DNA of 64,000 nucleotides, taken from NCBI GenBank assembly GCA_964006375.1, contig OZ023265.1, forward strand, positions 150,822,769 to 150,886,768. The letters run 5' to 3'. The translations under genes were made by a program, and so were the position numbers. This DNA comes from Tillus elongatus (Eukaryota; Arthropoda; Insecta; Coleoptera; Cleridae). The notes under the pieces were generated by a model. That model did not search any database and was not told where the DNA came from. It saw only the letters and a list, made by a program, of their open reading frames with translations. The stretch's first letter is position 1; the number at the start of each line of letters is the position of its first letter. Below, one piece after another: positions 48,770 to 60,711 of this stretch.

Positions 48770-50016
48770 CGGGGGCAGGTCAATAAGTTCGTGACTCTTT
48801 GAAACATGTTTTTTGACAAAAAATCATTTTATTTCTCAACATAGTCCTTGAGCTCTATACACTTCGTCCAACGTTCCTTCAATTTTTTTATCCCTTCCAA
48901 AAAATAAGATTTGTCGAGGTCCTCAAAATAGGTATTTGTTTGTGAGCTGATTTCATCATTGGACTCAAATCTCTTTCCACTGAGCCATTTCTTTAAATTT
49001 GAAAACAAAAAATAGTCACTCGGGGCCAAATCCGGAGAATAGGGCGGATGAGGGAGCAATTCGTAGCCCAATTTATGCAATTTCGCCATGGAGACTACAC
49101 ATGTGTGCACCCTTGCATTGTCTTGGTGGAAAATAAGTTTTTTGTTGGCCAAATGTGGTCGTTTTTTCTTCAAATCATCACTGAATCTGTCCAATAAGTT
49201 GGTATAATATTCCCCATTGATTGTTCTTCCCTTTTTAAGGTAATCAATGTGGTTTATACAGCATGCATCCCAAAAACATTCGCCATGACTTTATTGGCTG
49301 ACAAATCCACCTTGGCCTTCTTCGGCTTCGCAAGGAGAAACCCACTGTTTTAACTGCTACTTGGTCTATGGTGTGTTGTGATGAATCCATGTTTCGTCCC
49401 CGGTTACGAAACGGCACAAAAACTCGTCCCTATTGCGGTTGAACAACGCCAAACACTCCTTCGAAGTTGTCACACGATTGCGTTTGTGGTCGATTGCAAG
49501 CAGACGCGGCACCCATCTTGCGGATAGCTTTCTCATACCCAAGTGAAAGTGCAAAATCGAAGCCACTGAGCCATGCGATTCAATCTCCGATCGGCCAACA
49601 CCATATCGTGAATTTTTTCAATTGTTTCGGGTGTAGTGAGCTCAACTAGGCATCCAGAACGTTCGGCGTCATTTGTGCTTGTAGGACCGCAACGAAATTC
49701 AGTAAACCACTCTTTTACCATGGAAATTGATGGTGAGAGTCCCCATAGTATTATTTATCAAGCTTAGCCTTGGTTTGCATGATGGTTTTTTCTGCAAAAA
49801 ATAATGCTTGATGAGCACAAGAAATTCACTTTTTTCCATTTTCGTCATAACTCAAGAGGTTGTCTGCTTTCAATGGCTATCTAACACAAACTAAATGATG
49901 CAGCTTGTTCAAAATTAGACAGGAGTCAACTGATAGATGCTTGTTGACAGAAGCAGTGTTGCCCTTCCTGTGAAGAGGCGGGAAATTCAAAAAGTCACGG
50001 AGTTGACCCGCCCTCG
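48770..50016 (-). mobile_element. Mariner element (1.25 kb)
   Basis: Inverted ends cgggggcaggtcaataagtt (left) and, inverted from the right, cgagggcgggtcaactccgt, with TA on both sides (48768-48769, 50017-50018). The length is typical of mariner. It lies between the arms of the long inverted repeat. Confidence 0.85.
48829..49721 (-). pseudogene. Mariner transposase, broken
   Basis: Fragments in order: VKEWFTEFRCGPTSTNDAER and LTTPETIEKIHDMVLADRRL (DNA-binding part), LHFHLGMRKLSARWVPRLL, FVTGDETWIHHNTP (first catalytic Asp), then LIFHQDNARVHTC (second Asp) and PHPPYSPDLAPSDYFLF (third Asp, DD34D-type motif), ending KWLSGKRFES...CIELKDYVEK. Frame changes near 49360 and 49560 and missing codons between 49200 and 49370 disable it. 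Confidence 0.85.
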
Positions 50017-50023
50017 TATATAG

Positions 50024-50136
<113 letters not shown>

Positions 50137-50293
50137 TTATGTATAAAAACCTTTATTTTTATTATGTATTTTTTTAAATTTACACTATATTGTTCAGCAA
50201 TGCACAATAAGAACTGCAAACCAGTATCCTGGTTCCAGAACCTATTTTTCCAGGCAAATTCTTGCAGATATGTATTGAATAGACTCCATGAGG

Positions 50294-50560
50294 TTCCAAA
50301 CTGATTCTTGTTCATTACCATAATGCACTTGCTGCGTCAATATATGTATAGTTTTTAATTTTCAGTTTTACTTAAATTATATCATACTCCCTACCAAAAT
50401 GCACATGTATTACTGTAAAGCACTTGCTGCATCAATATAGGTATATTTTTTAATTTTTCAGTTTCATTTGATCATGTGGCAACAGCGCGTGAATTCCAAT
50501 GATGAAATTCTAGTGTGCAAGGACTTTGCTGCTTGGACGGGCTCATGCATTTTTAGCCAT
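50294..50560 (-). repeat. Right arm of the long inverted repeat
   Basis: Reverse-complement counterpart of 47739-48275, shortened to about one and a half tandem units. At 50462-50565 it preserves, like the left arm, a small frame MWQQRVNSNDEILVCK with mostly synonymous differences between arms, and here it is preceded by a tttttaatttttcag acceptor-like site. Confidence 0.7.
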
Positions 50561-51540
50561 AATTTTTTGTAATTGTTGCATTTTGATGCTTAAAACTTAT
50601 TTTAAATAAAAAATAACACAAAGTTTTGCAAGCATTTTCAAGAGAAACTATAATTAAAAATCATAAGCCAATAGCTAGAACCATGGTAATGTCAAAGTTT
50701 TTATAATGGTTTGATTTTTATTGTATATTAAAATTTAGTTAAAACAAGTTCTTACGCTTGCCAGTGTTTTTATTTTGCTCTCTTTATTTTTATATTTGAA
50801 TATATTTTTTTAATTGTAGATAGTGAACTACATAATTTTCTTGCATTATGATGAGTATCAGACAAAATTAGCCCCATTTCAGAAAAATGATTTAATCATT
50901 GTAAAAAGACTTGATGTTTATTATTTTAGCTCATTTATTTATAATACATTATCTTCTTCAAAAGTTCAACTGCCATATTTTTCCGAAATGCTAACTTCAA
51001 AGCTATAAATAGTTATTTTTTACCATAAAATAAAGTTTATGAGAAAGGAGTTTCTTATAATAGCTGTGGCATTGCCATCTCATGCCATTAGCACAATTTA
51101 ACTATTTTATTTATATTTTATTAACAAGTGTTTACCTGATTGGGATTTTGAATTCAGGACCTTTTGGTTTGTAGCCTTTTAAAAAAACTACTTCATGAGG
51201 TCATCAAAGAAGTTTGTTAAAAACTTTTTGGTTAAATTGTATTCAGTTTGTTATAATTTTTTTGTAGTTTTTTTTTGTATCATTTTATCATCTTATACTT
51301 TGTAAAGTAGTTTCTTGAAATCTTTTGTTTAAAAATAAAGTATTTTTGTACTTTACCAATGTTATAATCTCTGTAATATGGATGTTAATGCTCAGCGACT
51401 TTCAGCTACATATGTATCCTATTATGCCAAAATAATGTTTTATGTTATTTCGTTAACAATTTAATCCAGGTTGTATGAGTTTTTCTATTACATGGCTATT
51501 TTTAACTGCACGTTTATATTAAAATTAGCATGTGCATGCT
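50561..51540. other. Unassigned AT-rich interval
   Basis: No gene or defined repeat recognised. Confidence 0.4.
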
Positions 51541-52284
51541 ACAGGGCTTTCATTAATTGCCGAACCCCACGTGACCGCTTAAGTTAGGCAACCCGGCATA
51601 CACGGTTGTACAACCTGAATTAATGAAATCCCTGAGATGCCAGTGTTGTCTCATATTTCCTTTGGGGTTTTATAAAACAATATAAAAATTATAATAAGTT
51701 GAAACAGTAAATGTCTTAAATGTATGCATTATTTAGTATTTTTAACAGCAAGTCTGTTCATGCATGGTTACGGTTATTGATTGTTAAAAAAATAAATTAA
51801 AAACATAATAAAATATTACTTTTATTTTGTATCGATATCAAAAATTTTAAATGTATGTAAACAAATTGTACCTGTTTGGGCAGGTTACCGACGAACAGAT
51901 TTGGTAGGGCTTCGTTCCATGTGATGTCGAATATCGTCAAAAACATAACCTTAACATACCTACACTTTTAACTTACGTAAAAACACAATGAAAACGCTAA
52001 TTTTTGATAAAAACTGTTAAGATTTATTGTCCAACAGATAGAAAATTATTTGAAGAAGGTAAACACTGGTCGAACTTGGAAAATGCACAATATACATATA
52101 AAATAACCGTCAAAAGGGAATTGAGCGCCAATGGACTGAACTGTCAATTGATTTAGTAACTTTAGGGTCCTTAGTCTAGTAGTTTTTTTTTTCGGTTACT
52201 TTTTGACTGCCAACTCATTAAATCATATTCCACTAAGAGACAGAATCTAGTCACGTGGGGTTCAGGAATTAATGAAAGCCCTGT
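51541..52284. mobile_element. Non-coding DNA transposon with 35-bp TIRs
   Basis: Ends at 51541-51575 and 52250-52284 match inversely at 33 of 35 positions, starting acagggctttcattaatt and including gaaccccacgtgac. The interior has no ORF of interest and contains a second inverted scrap of the end (gaattaatgaaatccctga at about 51617). The target duplication is unclear. A hAT-like CAGGG start is compatible but not proven. Confidence 0.75.
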
Positions 52285-53220
52285 AGAAAAAATTGATAGA
52301 TCAGAATAGTGTAGACATTAAAATAATGTTAAATGTTGTTTTGGCACAACGTAACATTCAAGCTGAATATAAATGGGAAAGAAGTAATACATAACACTTG
52401 TCTTTAATAAGGCAAATGAAATTTAAATGAGAAAATTAATAAATGTATAAAAGAATTGTGCAATTTTTGTCTAATTTATTCAGTTTTGTATCGCTTGTAG
52501 TTTTCAAGGTTCCAATGGCGTTGACACTCAAGATCACTCAGTCTATATATTCAATGTGGTCAGTCAAAAAATAACTAAGTTTGATTGAAATATTTCTTAT
52601 TCGCTTCAATGAGTTCATCGGACAGCCGCGTCATACTAGCTTTTCTGTGGAAAATTCAATTTTGTATCTCTAAAAAGCAGTAGAGGTGAGCGAAATTTCC
52701 AACAAAACCCGAACTTGAACCGAACCTTTGGTTCGAAAAACTGTTCGTGCTAGGCGATCTTAAAGTAGTTCAAAATACGTAATTCTCCAAAATAGTTGGA
52801 AGTTCGTTGCTCAAAAATACTTCGAAATTAAACTTTACAGGCATTCAATTTTACCAAAGCTGGCGTAGTTATAACTCAGTAGCCGCCCCGTAACTCGGTA
52901 GCAGCAGTTTAAACTCGGCACTGGTCCGTAGCGTCATTTCAGATTTCACTCATGCATATTTTTGACAGTTTGTGCGACACTGGGACATAATTTTTTTATA
53001 CAGAATGATTTATACCAGAGGGCGAAAATTAAACGTTTGGTTCCAAATTGAATTCTAAGCAAAACATGAAGAGCAACATTTTTTCCGATCAGCCTTTGTT
53101 TCGAAGACATCCTGGTTCATACTTTGGGAATATTAATCAGTGGCCCATAACAAAACTTCATTTAATCACTGAACTATTACACTGGAATCAAAATAATTAA
53201 TTCGACTTATAATAAATGTG
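52285..53220. other. Unassigned interval
   Basis: No supported gene. A slightly GC-richer piece at about 52860-52940 (gtagccgccccgtaactcgg) is not explained. Confidence 0.35.
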
Positions 53221-53400
53221 AAGTAATGACATATAGTCTAAATTACTCACATATTGAATTTAGCTACTCTTTGGGCGGCATTGAGCTTCGGAGAGCAGGG
53301 ATTCTTACTGATCGGGGGGTTGTTTTTGACCACAAGATGTCTTTCATAAACCACATAAGTCCATTGTCTTGAGGGCGTCCAGGACTCTGGGCTTCCTCAT
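53221..53400 (+). pseudogene. Jockey-type LINE RT fragment
   Basis: Reads SHIEFSYSLGGIELRRAGIL, TDRGVVFDHKMSFINHI, the post-YADD segment of Jockey-superfamily reverse transcriptases. Short dead fragment on the strand opposite to the neighbouring LINEs. Confidence 0.65.
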
Positions 53401-53757
53401 ATGTAAAACTCAACCACCTTTCAGAACACAGGCACTTTCACAATAATATATATTTATTTATTTAACGGATCAACCATTTACAATAATAATAAGAACATCT
53501 AAAACTACATTAGTCTTAAATAACCTGACCTGACCTGACCTGACCTGACCTGACCTGACCACAAGCTGTCTTTCATAAACCACATAAGTCCATTGTCTTG
53601 AGGGCGTCCAGGACTCTGGGCTTCCTCATACGTAACTCAACCACCTTTCAGAACACAGGCACTTTCACAATACTATTTATTTATTTATTTAACGGATCAA
53701 CCATTTACAATAATAATAAGAACATCTAAAACTACATTAGTCTTAAATAACCTATCT
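53328..53757. repeat. Tandem duplication with ACCTG pentamer array at the junction
   Basis: Two units (53328-53556 and 53557-53757) share aagatgtctttcataaacca / aagctgtctttcataaacca, ggcgtccaggactctgggct and the LINE B 3' end (aacggatcaaccatttacaa). Unit 1 ends in an array of about seven ACCTG repeats (53523-53560) where unit 2 has ctatctcaat. The duplicated segment joins the + LINE scrap to the - LINE tail, so it arose after that insertion. Confidence 0.8.
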
Positions 53758-54016
53758 CAATATGAGAACATGACAAAAAAGTAAAACATAACCAGTACAC
53801 CGTATGTATGACAACTCAATCAATAACACCTTTCAAAATGCCTCTAATTGAACGGTCAGAATCATTAAACACATCCAAGAGCTCCGAATACTCATTTGCA
53901 GCTCTCGCTACTCTCGACATTGGACTGAAAAAGCCATAATTGGTCTGATGGAAAGGAACCACAAAAATTCCCTTGCTCTCGTGCGGTCCGGAATCCTTAG
54001 AGAGATAGAGAGACTA
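53679..54016 (-). mobile_element. Jockey-type LINE B, 3' end portion
   Basis: Encodes on the - strand the C-terminus SKGIFVVPFHQTNYGFFSPM and SRVARAANEYSELLDVFNDS, typical for Jockey/CR1-like pol ends, then a 3'UTR and an (AAAT)n tail at about 53680-53692. It is separated from the rest of LINE B (56517-58836) by nested LINE A. Confidence 0.8.
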
Positions 54017-54036
54017 GGTTAGGTTAGGTTAGGTTA
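54016..54036 (-). repeat. TTAGG-type pentamer tail of LINE A
   Basis: (AGGTT)4 directly between the target duplication and LINE A 3'UTR. It is the same pentamer as the common insect telomere repeat, used here as the simple-repeat tail of the LINE. Confidence 0.85.
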
Positions 54037-56515
54037 GATTGTGAGTGGTCCATATCGGTCCCTCCACCGCGACCATAAGGTCTATTGTGGCTCACGCCTA
54101 ATGTCTATATTTCGCCCAACAAATCCAGCCTCCTACAGAGGTCGATAACCTTTGCGGGCGAAAGTTGATCCAGATCCTCTGGAGCAAGCTTTACCTTGCC
54201 AAAGAGCAGGTGTCTAGTCCTATCCGCTGCCGGACAGGAACACAGCACGTGCTCTGCTGTTTCGTCATTCTCCATACACAGCCGGCACTCGGTCTCCTGA
54301 CCGATCCCAATACGGTGCATGTGATGCCGCAAGCGGCAGTGTCCTGTATACAGGCCGACTAGAGTACTCAGTTGTTGTCTGTTCAACTCTAGAAGTTTCT
54401 TAGCCCTTGACTCAGACAGGCCATTTATGAAGGCCTTAGAGTGAGCTAATCCTGGAAGATTTTGCCAATATTGAATTGTCCTTCTATCTGTCCAGGTCTT
54501 TAAGGTGCGTTTTGCTGTGCAAGATGTTATTCCCAGCACCGGTTCTGGTCCGACAAAGTCACACTGGGCACCACTCCTGGCAAGCGCGTCTGCCGCAACG
54601 TTGCCATCATGGTCCGAGTGACCCGGTATCCAGACCAGCGACACCTCATTACAGCTGCCCAATTCGTTAAGGGCAGATTTACAACTCCATACCGTCTTTG
54701 AATTGCACCGGTAGGAACCAAGAGCTTTTATTGCAGCTTGGCTATCTGCATATATCTTTATCGATTTGTTTGTGCATAGGTCTTTTAAGCTTTCCCTTGC
54801 ACACATCTCGATGGCATAAACTTCTGCCTGGTGTATGGTTGCGTACTTGCCGAGGCTAGCTGATAGTCTAGCATCGGTGCTGCCCCCATATGCGCCGGCT
54901 CCTACTCCCATATTGGTTTTGGAGCCGTCAGAGTACCAGCAGAGGTCCGCTCTCAACAGGGTCGATTGGTTCCGGTCCCAGTCCTCCCTTTCCGGGAGGG
55001 CAGTCTTGAAAGACAGATCTCTGCTGATTTTTGTAGGCATCAAGTCCGAGACCATTCCCAGAATCCTGTGACAATCACTGTCATCAAGGAGTCCGGACCC
55101 CCTCAGACCGACTTCCCTCGGCATGTTATCTGCCGTTTGTATTAGTCTGTACGTTGTCCACCTCGCCACCCTCTCCAACCATATGTGAAGTGGGGGAATA
55201 TTGAGGAGGACCTCCAGAGCGACTGATGGTGCGGTGCTTATCGCTCCCGTTATCATCAGACATGCTTGTCTCTGTAGATGAGCCAGTTTGGCCCTCGCGG
55301 TACCACGAAGTACCTTAGGCCACCAAACTATGGCTCCATATGTTATCATGGGTCTGATAACCACTACATAGAGCTAGTACATCTGTTGGGGGTTTGTTCC
55401 CCAGTTGTTCCCACAGATTCTCCGGCAGGTCCACAGGGACATCTTAGCCCTGCGAATAACATTTTCTAACTGTCTGTCCCAGTTGAGCTTCTTATCTAGG
55501 ATAACTCCCAGATATTTTGCTTGGTCCGAAAATGGAATGTTTTCCCCCATAAGATTAGGTGGTTTTAATTTGTCCAACCTTCTTCTTCTGGTGAATGGGA
55601 CAATGATCATTTTGCGAGGGTTCACAGACATCTGTTCCCTACGGCACCAATCATTGACTACATTTAGTGCTTCTTGAAGAGTACTAGACAGTTCCTCCTC
55701 AGATTTGCCTCTAACCATTATGACAAGATCATCCGCATACGCCTGGACCTCAACCTCCCAGAGTCCGAGGAGGTCCAGCAGGTCGTCCACAAAGAGGGAC
55801 CACAACAGGGGGGATAGAACGCCCCCCTGAGGACACCCTCTCGCAGCCCTAACGCTGACCACCTCTCCCCGTAATGAGGTAATAATGGTCCGATTGTGCA
55901 GCATGTTTCCGATCCAGCCACAGATGGTAGGTTCCACCCCCCTAGCGATAGTGGCCTCGTAGAGGGAGATCGGTAATGCATTATTAAATGCTCCTTCTAT
56001 GTCGAGAAATGCCGCCACCGCAACCTCCATTTTCCAGAGAGTGTGTGATCTTCTCCACGAGGTTATTGAGCGCTAACTCAGTTGATTTGCCAGTTTGATA
56101 GGCATACTGGTGGGTATTTAGGGGGTTCTTGGGTAAGATGTTCCCCCTAATGTGTCCGTCCAAATCCCTTCAGGAGGAATGATGTAATACTGAGAGGTCT
56201 CAGTGAAGTAGGTAGGAGGTCATTACGTCCCAATTTGGGAATGTCAACCCCCCTAACCACCGTCCAGCTGGAAGGAATATAGTTCCAGGCCAGACTGGCT
56301 CTGAACAGCCTGATAAGGAAGGGTAGGAGAATCTCCAGTCCCTTTTGTAGTAGGACCGGTACCACCCCATCCTCCCCTGGCGACTTGAATGGCTGGAAAT
56401 GATTCACAGCACACTCCACTGCCGAGGCTGTAACTATTCTCCGAGCAACTAGCCAGTCCTCCCTTTGGGGGCGTTTAGATCGTCCCTCAGCTGATAGGAC
56501 CTCACCGTTGCTCAG
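54017..56515 (-). mobile_element. I-type LINE A nested in LINE B
   Basis: Flanked by a 13-bp target duplication gatagagagacta (54004-54016 and 56516-56528). The 3' end (left) carries four AGGTT repeats (54016-54036), equal to TTAGG units. It is 5'-truncated: the preserved part starts within the region upstream of RT. Coding order on the - strand is RT, then RNase H, then a Cys-rich tail. Confidence 0.9.
54105..56419 (-). pseudogene. LINE A pol: reverse transcriptase and RNase H, broken
   Basis: From 56419: FKSPGEDGVVPVLLQKGLEI, SLRPLSITSFLLKGFGR. After a frame change near 56025 come AAFLDIEGAFNNALP, GCPQGGVLSPLLWSLFVDDL and VQAYADDLVIMV (catalytic YADD), then a TAG near 55375. The C-terminal 419 codons follow: RPMITYGAIVWWP, RNase H (LCWYSDGSKTNMGVGAGAYG, HQAEVYAIEM, IKIYADSQAAIKAL, VSLVWIPGHSDHDGNVAADALA; D-E-D-D all present) and a zinc-like TECRLCMENDETAEHVLCSC. 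Presence of RNase H after RT points to the I group rather than R1. Two lesions, otherwise well preserved. Confidence 0.88.
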
Positions 56516-56516
56516 G

Positions 56517-58836
56517 ATAGAGAGACTAACTCAAGCAAAGAAGGACTATCAATTTTATTCACTAATAATTTATGCAACTAAGAAAAGTTACGATCATTTC
56601 TCTGTAAGCCCATTCTGTAAGCACAAATTCTTAAGAATCTATTTTGTATGGCCTCAATATGATTGATATAAATATTGCAATTCGGACACCAGACTACAGA
56701 AGAGCGAACCAGACCACAATACAGTCTTCTCAAGCTATTGCATGAAACATCCAGAGTTGATCTATGAATAAATCCTAACATTTTATATGCTTTAGATACT
56801 ATGTATTCTATGTGATCCTTAAAAGATAATTCTCTATCCAATACAATGCCCCAGTCTTTAATCATTTCCTTCATCTGTAAAGCACTAGAGCCTATGAAGT
56901 ACACAAAGTCAATGGGAAACTGAGCTCTAGCGAATGTAATGCAGAAACACTGATCAACATTCAGAGTCAGAAGATTTTCACCACACCACTGAGCAAAACG
57001 ATTCAAGTAAAGCATCCTGTCTAGAACGAACAATCTTGAAATCATCAGCAAACATCAAAATCTGACTATGCTTAAGTGAATGTATGACATCATTAATAAA
57101 AAGATTAAAGAGGACTGGTCCACAATGTGAACCCTGAGGAACTCCTGAATAAACAGTAATACTATCAGAGTTGAAGTTCCTGATCTTTACACTCTGGGAC
57201 CTACACGTAAGGAAGCTGCCAAGACAACAAATTGGCATTAAAACCCAACAATGCAAGTTTTGACAATAATAAAGCGTTATTAACCTTATCAAATGCTTTG
57301 GAGAAATCTGTATACACCGAATCAACCTGTAACCTAGCCTCCAAAGCTGAGACCAATACATTCTGGTAAAGAAGAATGTTGGTTGTTGTTGATCTTCCTT
57401 TAAGAAAACCATGCTGCTGTTCGACGAAAACATGTCTGCATTCCCAAGTTATATGTCTAGAGACAAAAAAGTCAAGTAGTTTGGGTATCTATGACTGAAT
57501 ACAAACAGCTCTATAATTAGTAACCAAATACTTTGGTCCCTGCTTATGGACTGGCATCAAATAAGAATGTTTCCAAACATGTGGAAACTCGCCAGACAAC
57601 AAAGACCTGTTACAAAGAATCCTCAGTGGAATTGCCAAGGTGAAGGCATAAGATTTTAACAGATGGGAGGGGATTCCATCTGGACCGTAAGTAAATTTAT
57701 CTTTCAAACTACAGATACGATCAATATCAGCAGAAGTAACACTAGGCACAGTCATATTTACGACTCACGTGAAAGAGGATCGGGACCGTCACTCCCAGCT
57801 TGCCCCTAATACACAGATGAGAAAAAACTTGCAAAAAGACCCACCGAATCATGCAAAGAATCACTCCTAATATCATCATAATACATAGCCTCAGGAAGAT
57901 CATGAACCATCTTCAACTTGTTAATATAAGACCAGAAATAACCCGGATTGTTTTCAAAATTATTCTCAGTATAAGCAATGAAATTTCTGTAAGAAGTATC
58001 ACGAAGACTCCTACATTCCTCCCGGAGACCAGAAAATCTAATATAATCATCTATTCTACCACATTTCTTATATTGACTGTGTACCCTCTTCTTTTCAGTT
58101 ATCATGCCTCTAAGCTTGACACTAAACCAAGGAGATAAACATGATTTTTTACATCTCTTAACTGGAACAAACGGATCCACAGTATTAAACATAACGTCAG
58201 AAAAGCATTTCACAGCATCATTTATCTCCAATGACTCAAGATATTCCCAGTCAAACTCTGAAAGAAAATAATTCATGGCGTAATAATCGGCATTACGAAA
58301 GTCATAAAAATACTTTTCATAGGGTTCAGTCTCAAGTGAAAAAGAAATGTCCAGGGGCACATGATGTGCAATAGCAGGAAAAATCGGATCCAAGGACACA
58401 CCAACACATATGTTATCTATATTACTAAAAACTAAATCTAAAGATCTATTCAATTCATTAAGTACATTATTTTTTTTGGAACAAGCCCCAAAAGCCAAAA
58501 CAGTTTGAAACAAATGATGCTAATGGACTGTAACCATTAATAACTGGAGCACTCTCAGCACTGCTTGTCCAGGTAACGTTTGGGAGGTTGTAGTCCCCAC
58601 AGACAACGACCTCAGAATTGGGATGATCAGACAAAACACGATCGACTGAATCACAATGATGTTCATATATAGCAACTTCTGAACTAGGTGGAATGTAACA
58701 AACACCAAAAATGAAGTTCCGCCTTCCTATTCTCACCAACACATAAACTTCATTGAGTGAAATATCACCAGCAACCCTAGCAGTATCAAGGTCTTTATGC
58801 ACAGCTATCGGCACACCATAACTTTTTTTGTTGTTT
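56517..58836 (-). pseudogene. Jockey-type LINE B: endonuclease and reverse transcriptase, decayed
   Basis: From 58836: YGVPIAVHKDL, FIFGVCYIPPSSEVAIY, SEVVVCGDYNLPNVTW (the endonuclease domain, lacking its first part, so 5'-truncated near an A-rich junction at 58830). Then RYKKCGRIDDYIRFSGLREE, TSADIDRICSLKDKFTYGPDG, ITVYSGVPQGSHCGPVLFNL, ILMFADDFKIV (the YADD box as FADD), and IKDWGIVLDRELSFKDHIEY, IEAIQNRFLRICAYR. Five or more frame changes. The C-terminus continues at 53679-54016 beyond LINE A. Confidence 0.85.
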
Positions 58837-58839
58837 TTT

Positions 58840-60224
58840 ATGCTAATGACTGTGGTTTATTATTATTATTATAGTTATGTAATATACAATAATAATAAAC
58901 TAGTCATCATAAAAAATAATCTAAAAAAGACGATACATCAGAACTATTCGAAATTTTAGGCACGTTTATCTGTCACCTCACAATAAATATCAATTGTTAC
59001 GTGTATCTGACAGAATACAGTTTTTACTAGCGAAAGTAAAACAAACCACTATAACTCGAAAACTATCAACTATAGATATAGGGAAACCCATACTAGATCG
59101 ATGCAGAATTGAATGACCTACCTGATCAATCCATAAAATATAGGGTGTTCTATATGAATATAAGTTATGCCACTTTAAAGTTAGGTATGTTGTAACCCAA
59201 AAGAAATACACCCTGTACAATGATAATAAATTATTCTTTAACTATTTCAAAGAATTGAATTTTTTTTTGCTTAAACGTAAAAAGTATCAAAACATATAAA
59301 AAACATAATTTGAGAATGGACATTTTTTTTGTCTGTCGGTCTGTTTATAGCCACGATAACTTTAGCACGAATTAAGATATCGTCAAACGATCGGAGTGTT
59401 TTTGGGTAAAAAGGCTTTAGCGGGTAGGGGATGAACGGGGGCGTGATTTGGAGAAAAATTAATTTTTTTCTTTAAAACTCGAAAAATAGAGCGTTTTAAG
59501 GTTTATTTATTAGAAAACTTTTAATTTCATCAAACACCTGGTATTCTGTGCTGAAATTAAATTAGGGGTTGAATGTGTGGTGGTGGAATATTGTTGACAA
59601 AAATGTTGAATTTTTTTTTTGCTATATCGACATAAAAAGTCTCAAAACAGATATAATACTTGATTCTGGAACGAAAATGTTTTTGTCTGTTAATACACAA
59701 TGCACAATAACTCAAACGACTTGAGATATCATCTTCAAATTTGATACCCAGTTAGCACACCTGACAAAAGAACACTTCGAATTGTTTTTGGATACGATCG
59801 CTTCAGGGGGTAGCAGTAAAATAAGGGGTGATTTGGTGAAAATTGACATTTTTTCAATAAAACTCGAGTAATACGACGTTTCAAAGGTTTATGGGTACAG
59901 GACTACAAATATTTTCTTTGTGGTCAAGTCATGGGCCCTAAATTCATTCCATGAGAATGTCTTTGTGAAGAGAATAAATTATCACCGCTATGTGGAAGTT
60001 ATGATTAAATTTGCAGCACTTTTATTAAAACACTTGAGTACACCTTTTAGTATTTAAGTTATATCAAAACAATACATTATTTGCTCTATCAAGTCTTAAA
60101 ACGAATGCAACAATTACAGTGTTCTGAGCTGAGATACTAATGATATTGCGCTTAAAAACTGTTCTGATATTTAATCCCAATCGGAAGAAAATACATAACA
60201 GCACATTACACATTTATTATTATT
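58840..60224. other. Intergenic interval with a diverged tandem duplication
   Basis: No gene. Two units of about 350 bases (about 59262-59610 and 59611-59960) share tgtctgt, aactc/ttagca, gagatatcat/aagatatcgt, ttgtttttggat / tgtttttgggta, ggggtgatttggtgaaaatt / gggcgtgatttggagaaaaa and aaaactcgag/aaaactcgaa. They look like a diverged tandem pair. Poly-T runs begin each unit. Confidence 0.45.
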
Positions 60225-60318
60225 GTTCATTTATTTCTTTATTATAATATCACATTTAATTACATCTGGAAAATACAGTATATACAAAAATAGATCATAA
60301 ATAAAATACATCAATAAT
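60225..60318 (-). other. Ube3c: UBE3C 3'UTR (approximate)
   Basis: Downstream of the UBE3C stop, with aataaa-type signals on the - strand at about 60229-60243. The exact cleavage site is not known. Confidence 0.5.
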
Positions 60319-60486
60319 TTATGATAATTCAAAACCAGCCTGTTGTTCTATTGCTGAAAGCAGCTTCCTTTTCAAATGTTCTTCGTCTTTTATAACTGGC
60401 AATTTCAGTAAATTTAAGCAAGTACTTGCTGTAGGCATTCTGTCTTCAGTACCAGAGGATTGTATACAAAATGGTGGATTGAGTTC
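60319..60486 (-). CDS. Ube3c: UBE3C-type HECT E3 ligase, last exon
   Basis: 56 codons including stop (60319-60321). Reads ELNPPFCIQSS, RMPTASTCLNLLKLP, AIEQQAGFELS. It contains the catalytic cysteine in the STC motif that receives ubiquitin by thioester, and ends in GFELS as UBE3C proteins do. The acceptor is TTTCTAG|GAACTC (exon edge at 60486), phase 0. The E3 extends ubiquitin chains on proteasome-bound substrates. Confidence 0.93.
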   Translation of the reverse strand, partial: ELNPPFCIQSSGTEDRMPTASTCLNLLKLPVIKDEEHLKRKLLSAIEQQAGFELS

Positions 60487-60570
60487 CTAGAAAGTAAATC
60501 ATCATAAATTGTTATTTAGGCATACATTCTTTTTAACTAGGATTTATATTAGAATGGAAAAAAACCTTAC

Positions 60571-60701
60571 TTTAAATCCCAATAATGGCGGTCTGGAACA
60601 ACTGGTTACAAATTTCAACAGCTGTTTCCTTTGAGCATCTGTAAATGTATTCACAACCTTCCAGAAAATTGAAATTGTTAGATGATCTGCAGTAAATTCA
60701 C
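60571..60701 (-). CDS. Ube3c: UBE3C-type HECT E3 ligase, penultimate exon
   Basis: 131 bases, FTADHLTISIFWKVVNTFTD, AQRKQLLKFVTSCSRPPLLG, FK. This is the HECT C-lobe, matching the UBE3C-specific wording KFVTSCSRPPLLGF. Acceptor TTTTCAG|GTGAAT at 60701, donor AAA|GTAAG at 60571. The intron to the last exon is 84 bases. Confidence 0.93.
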
Positions 60702-60711
60702 CTGAAAAGAA

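Noticed and set aside
54165..55071. + strand ORFs over the LINE region
   Set aside because: Antisense to the RNase H and RT frames of LINE A, which carry clear catalytic motifs on the - strand.
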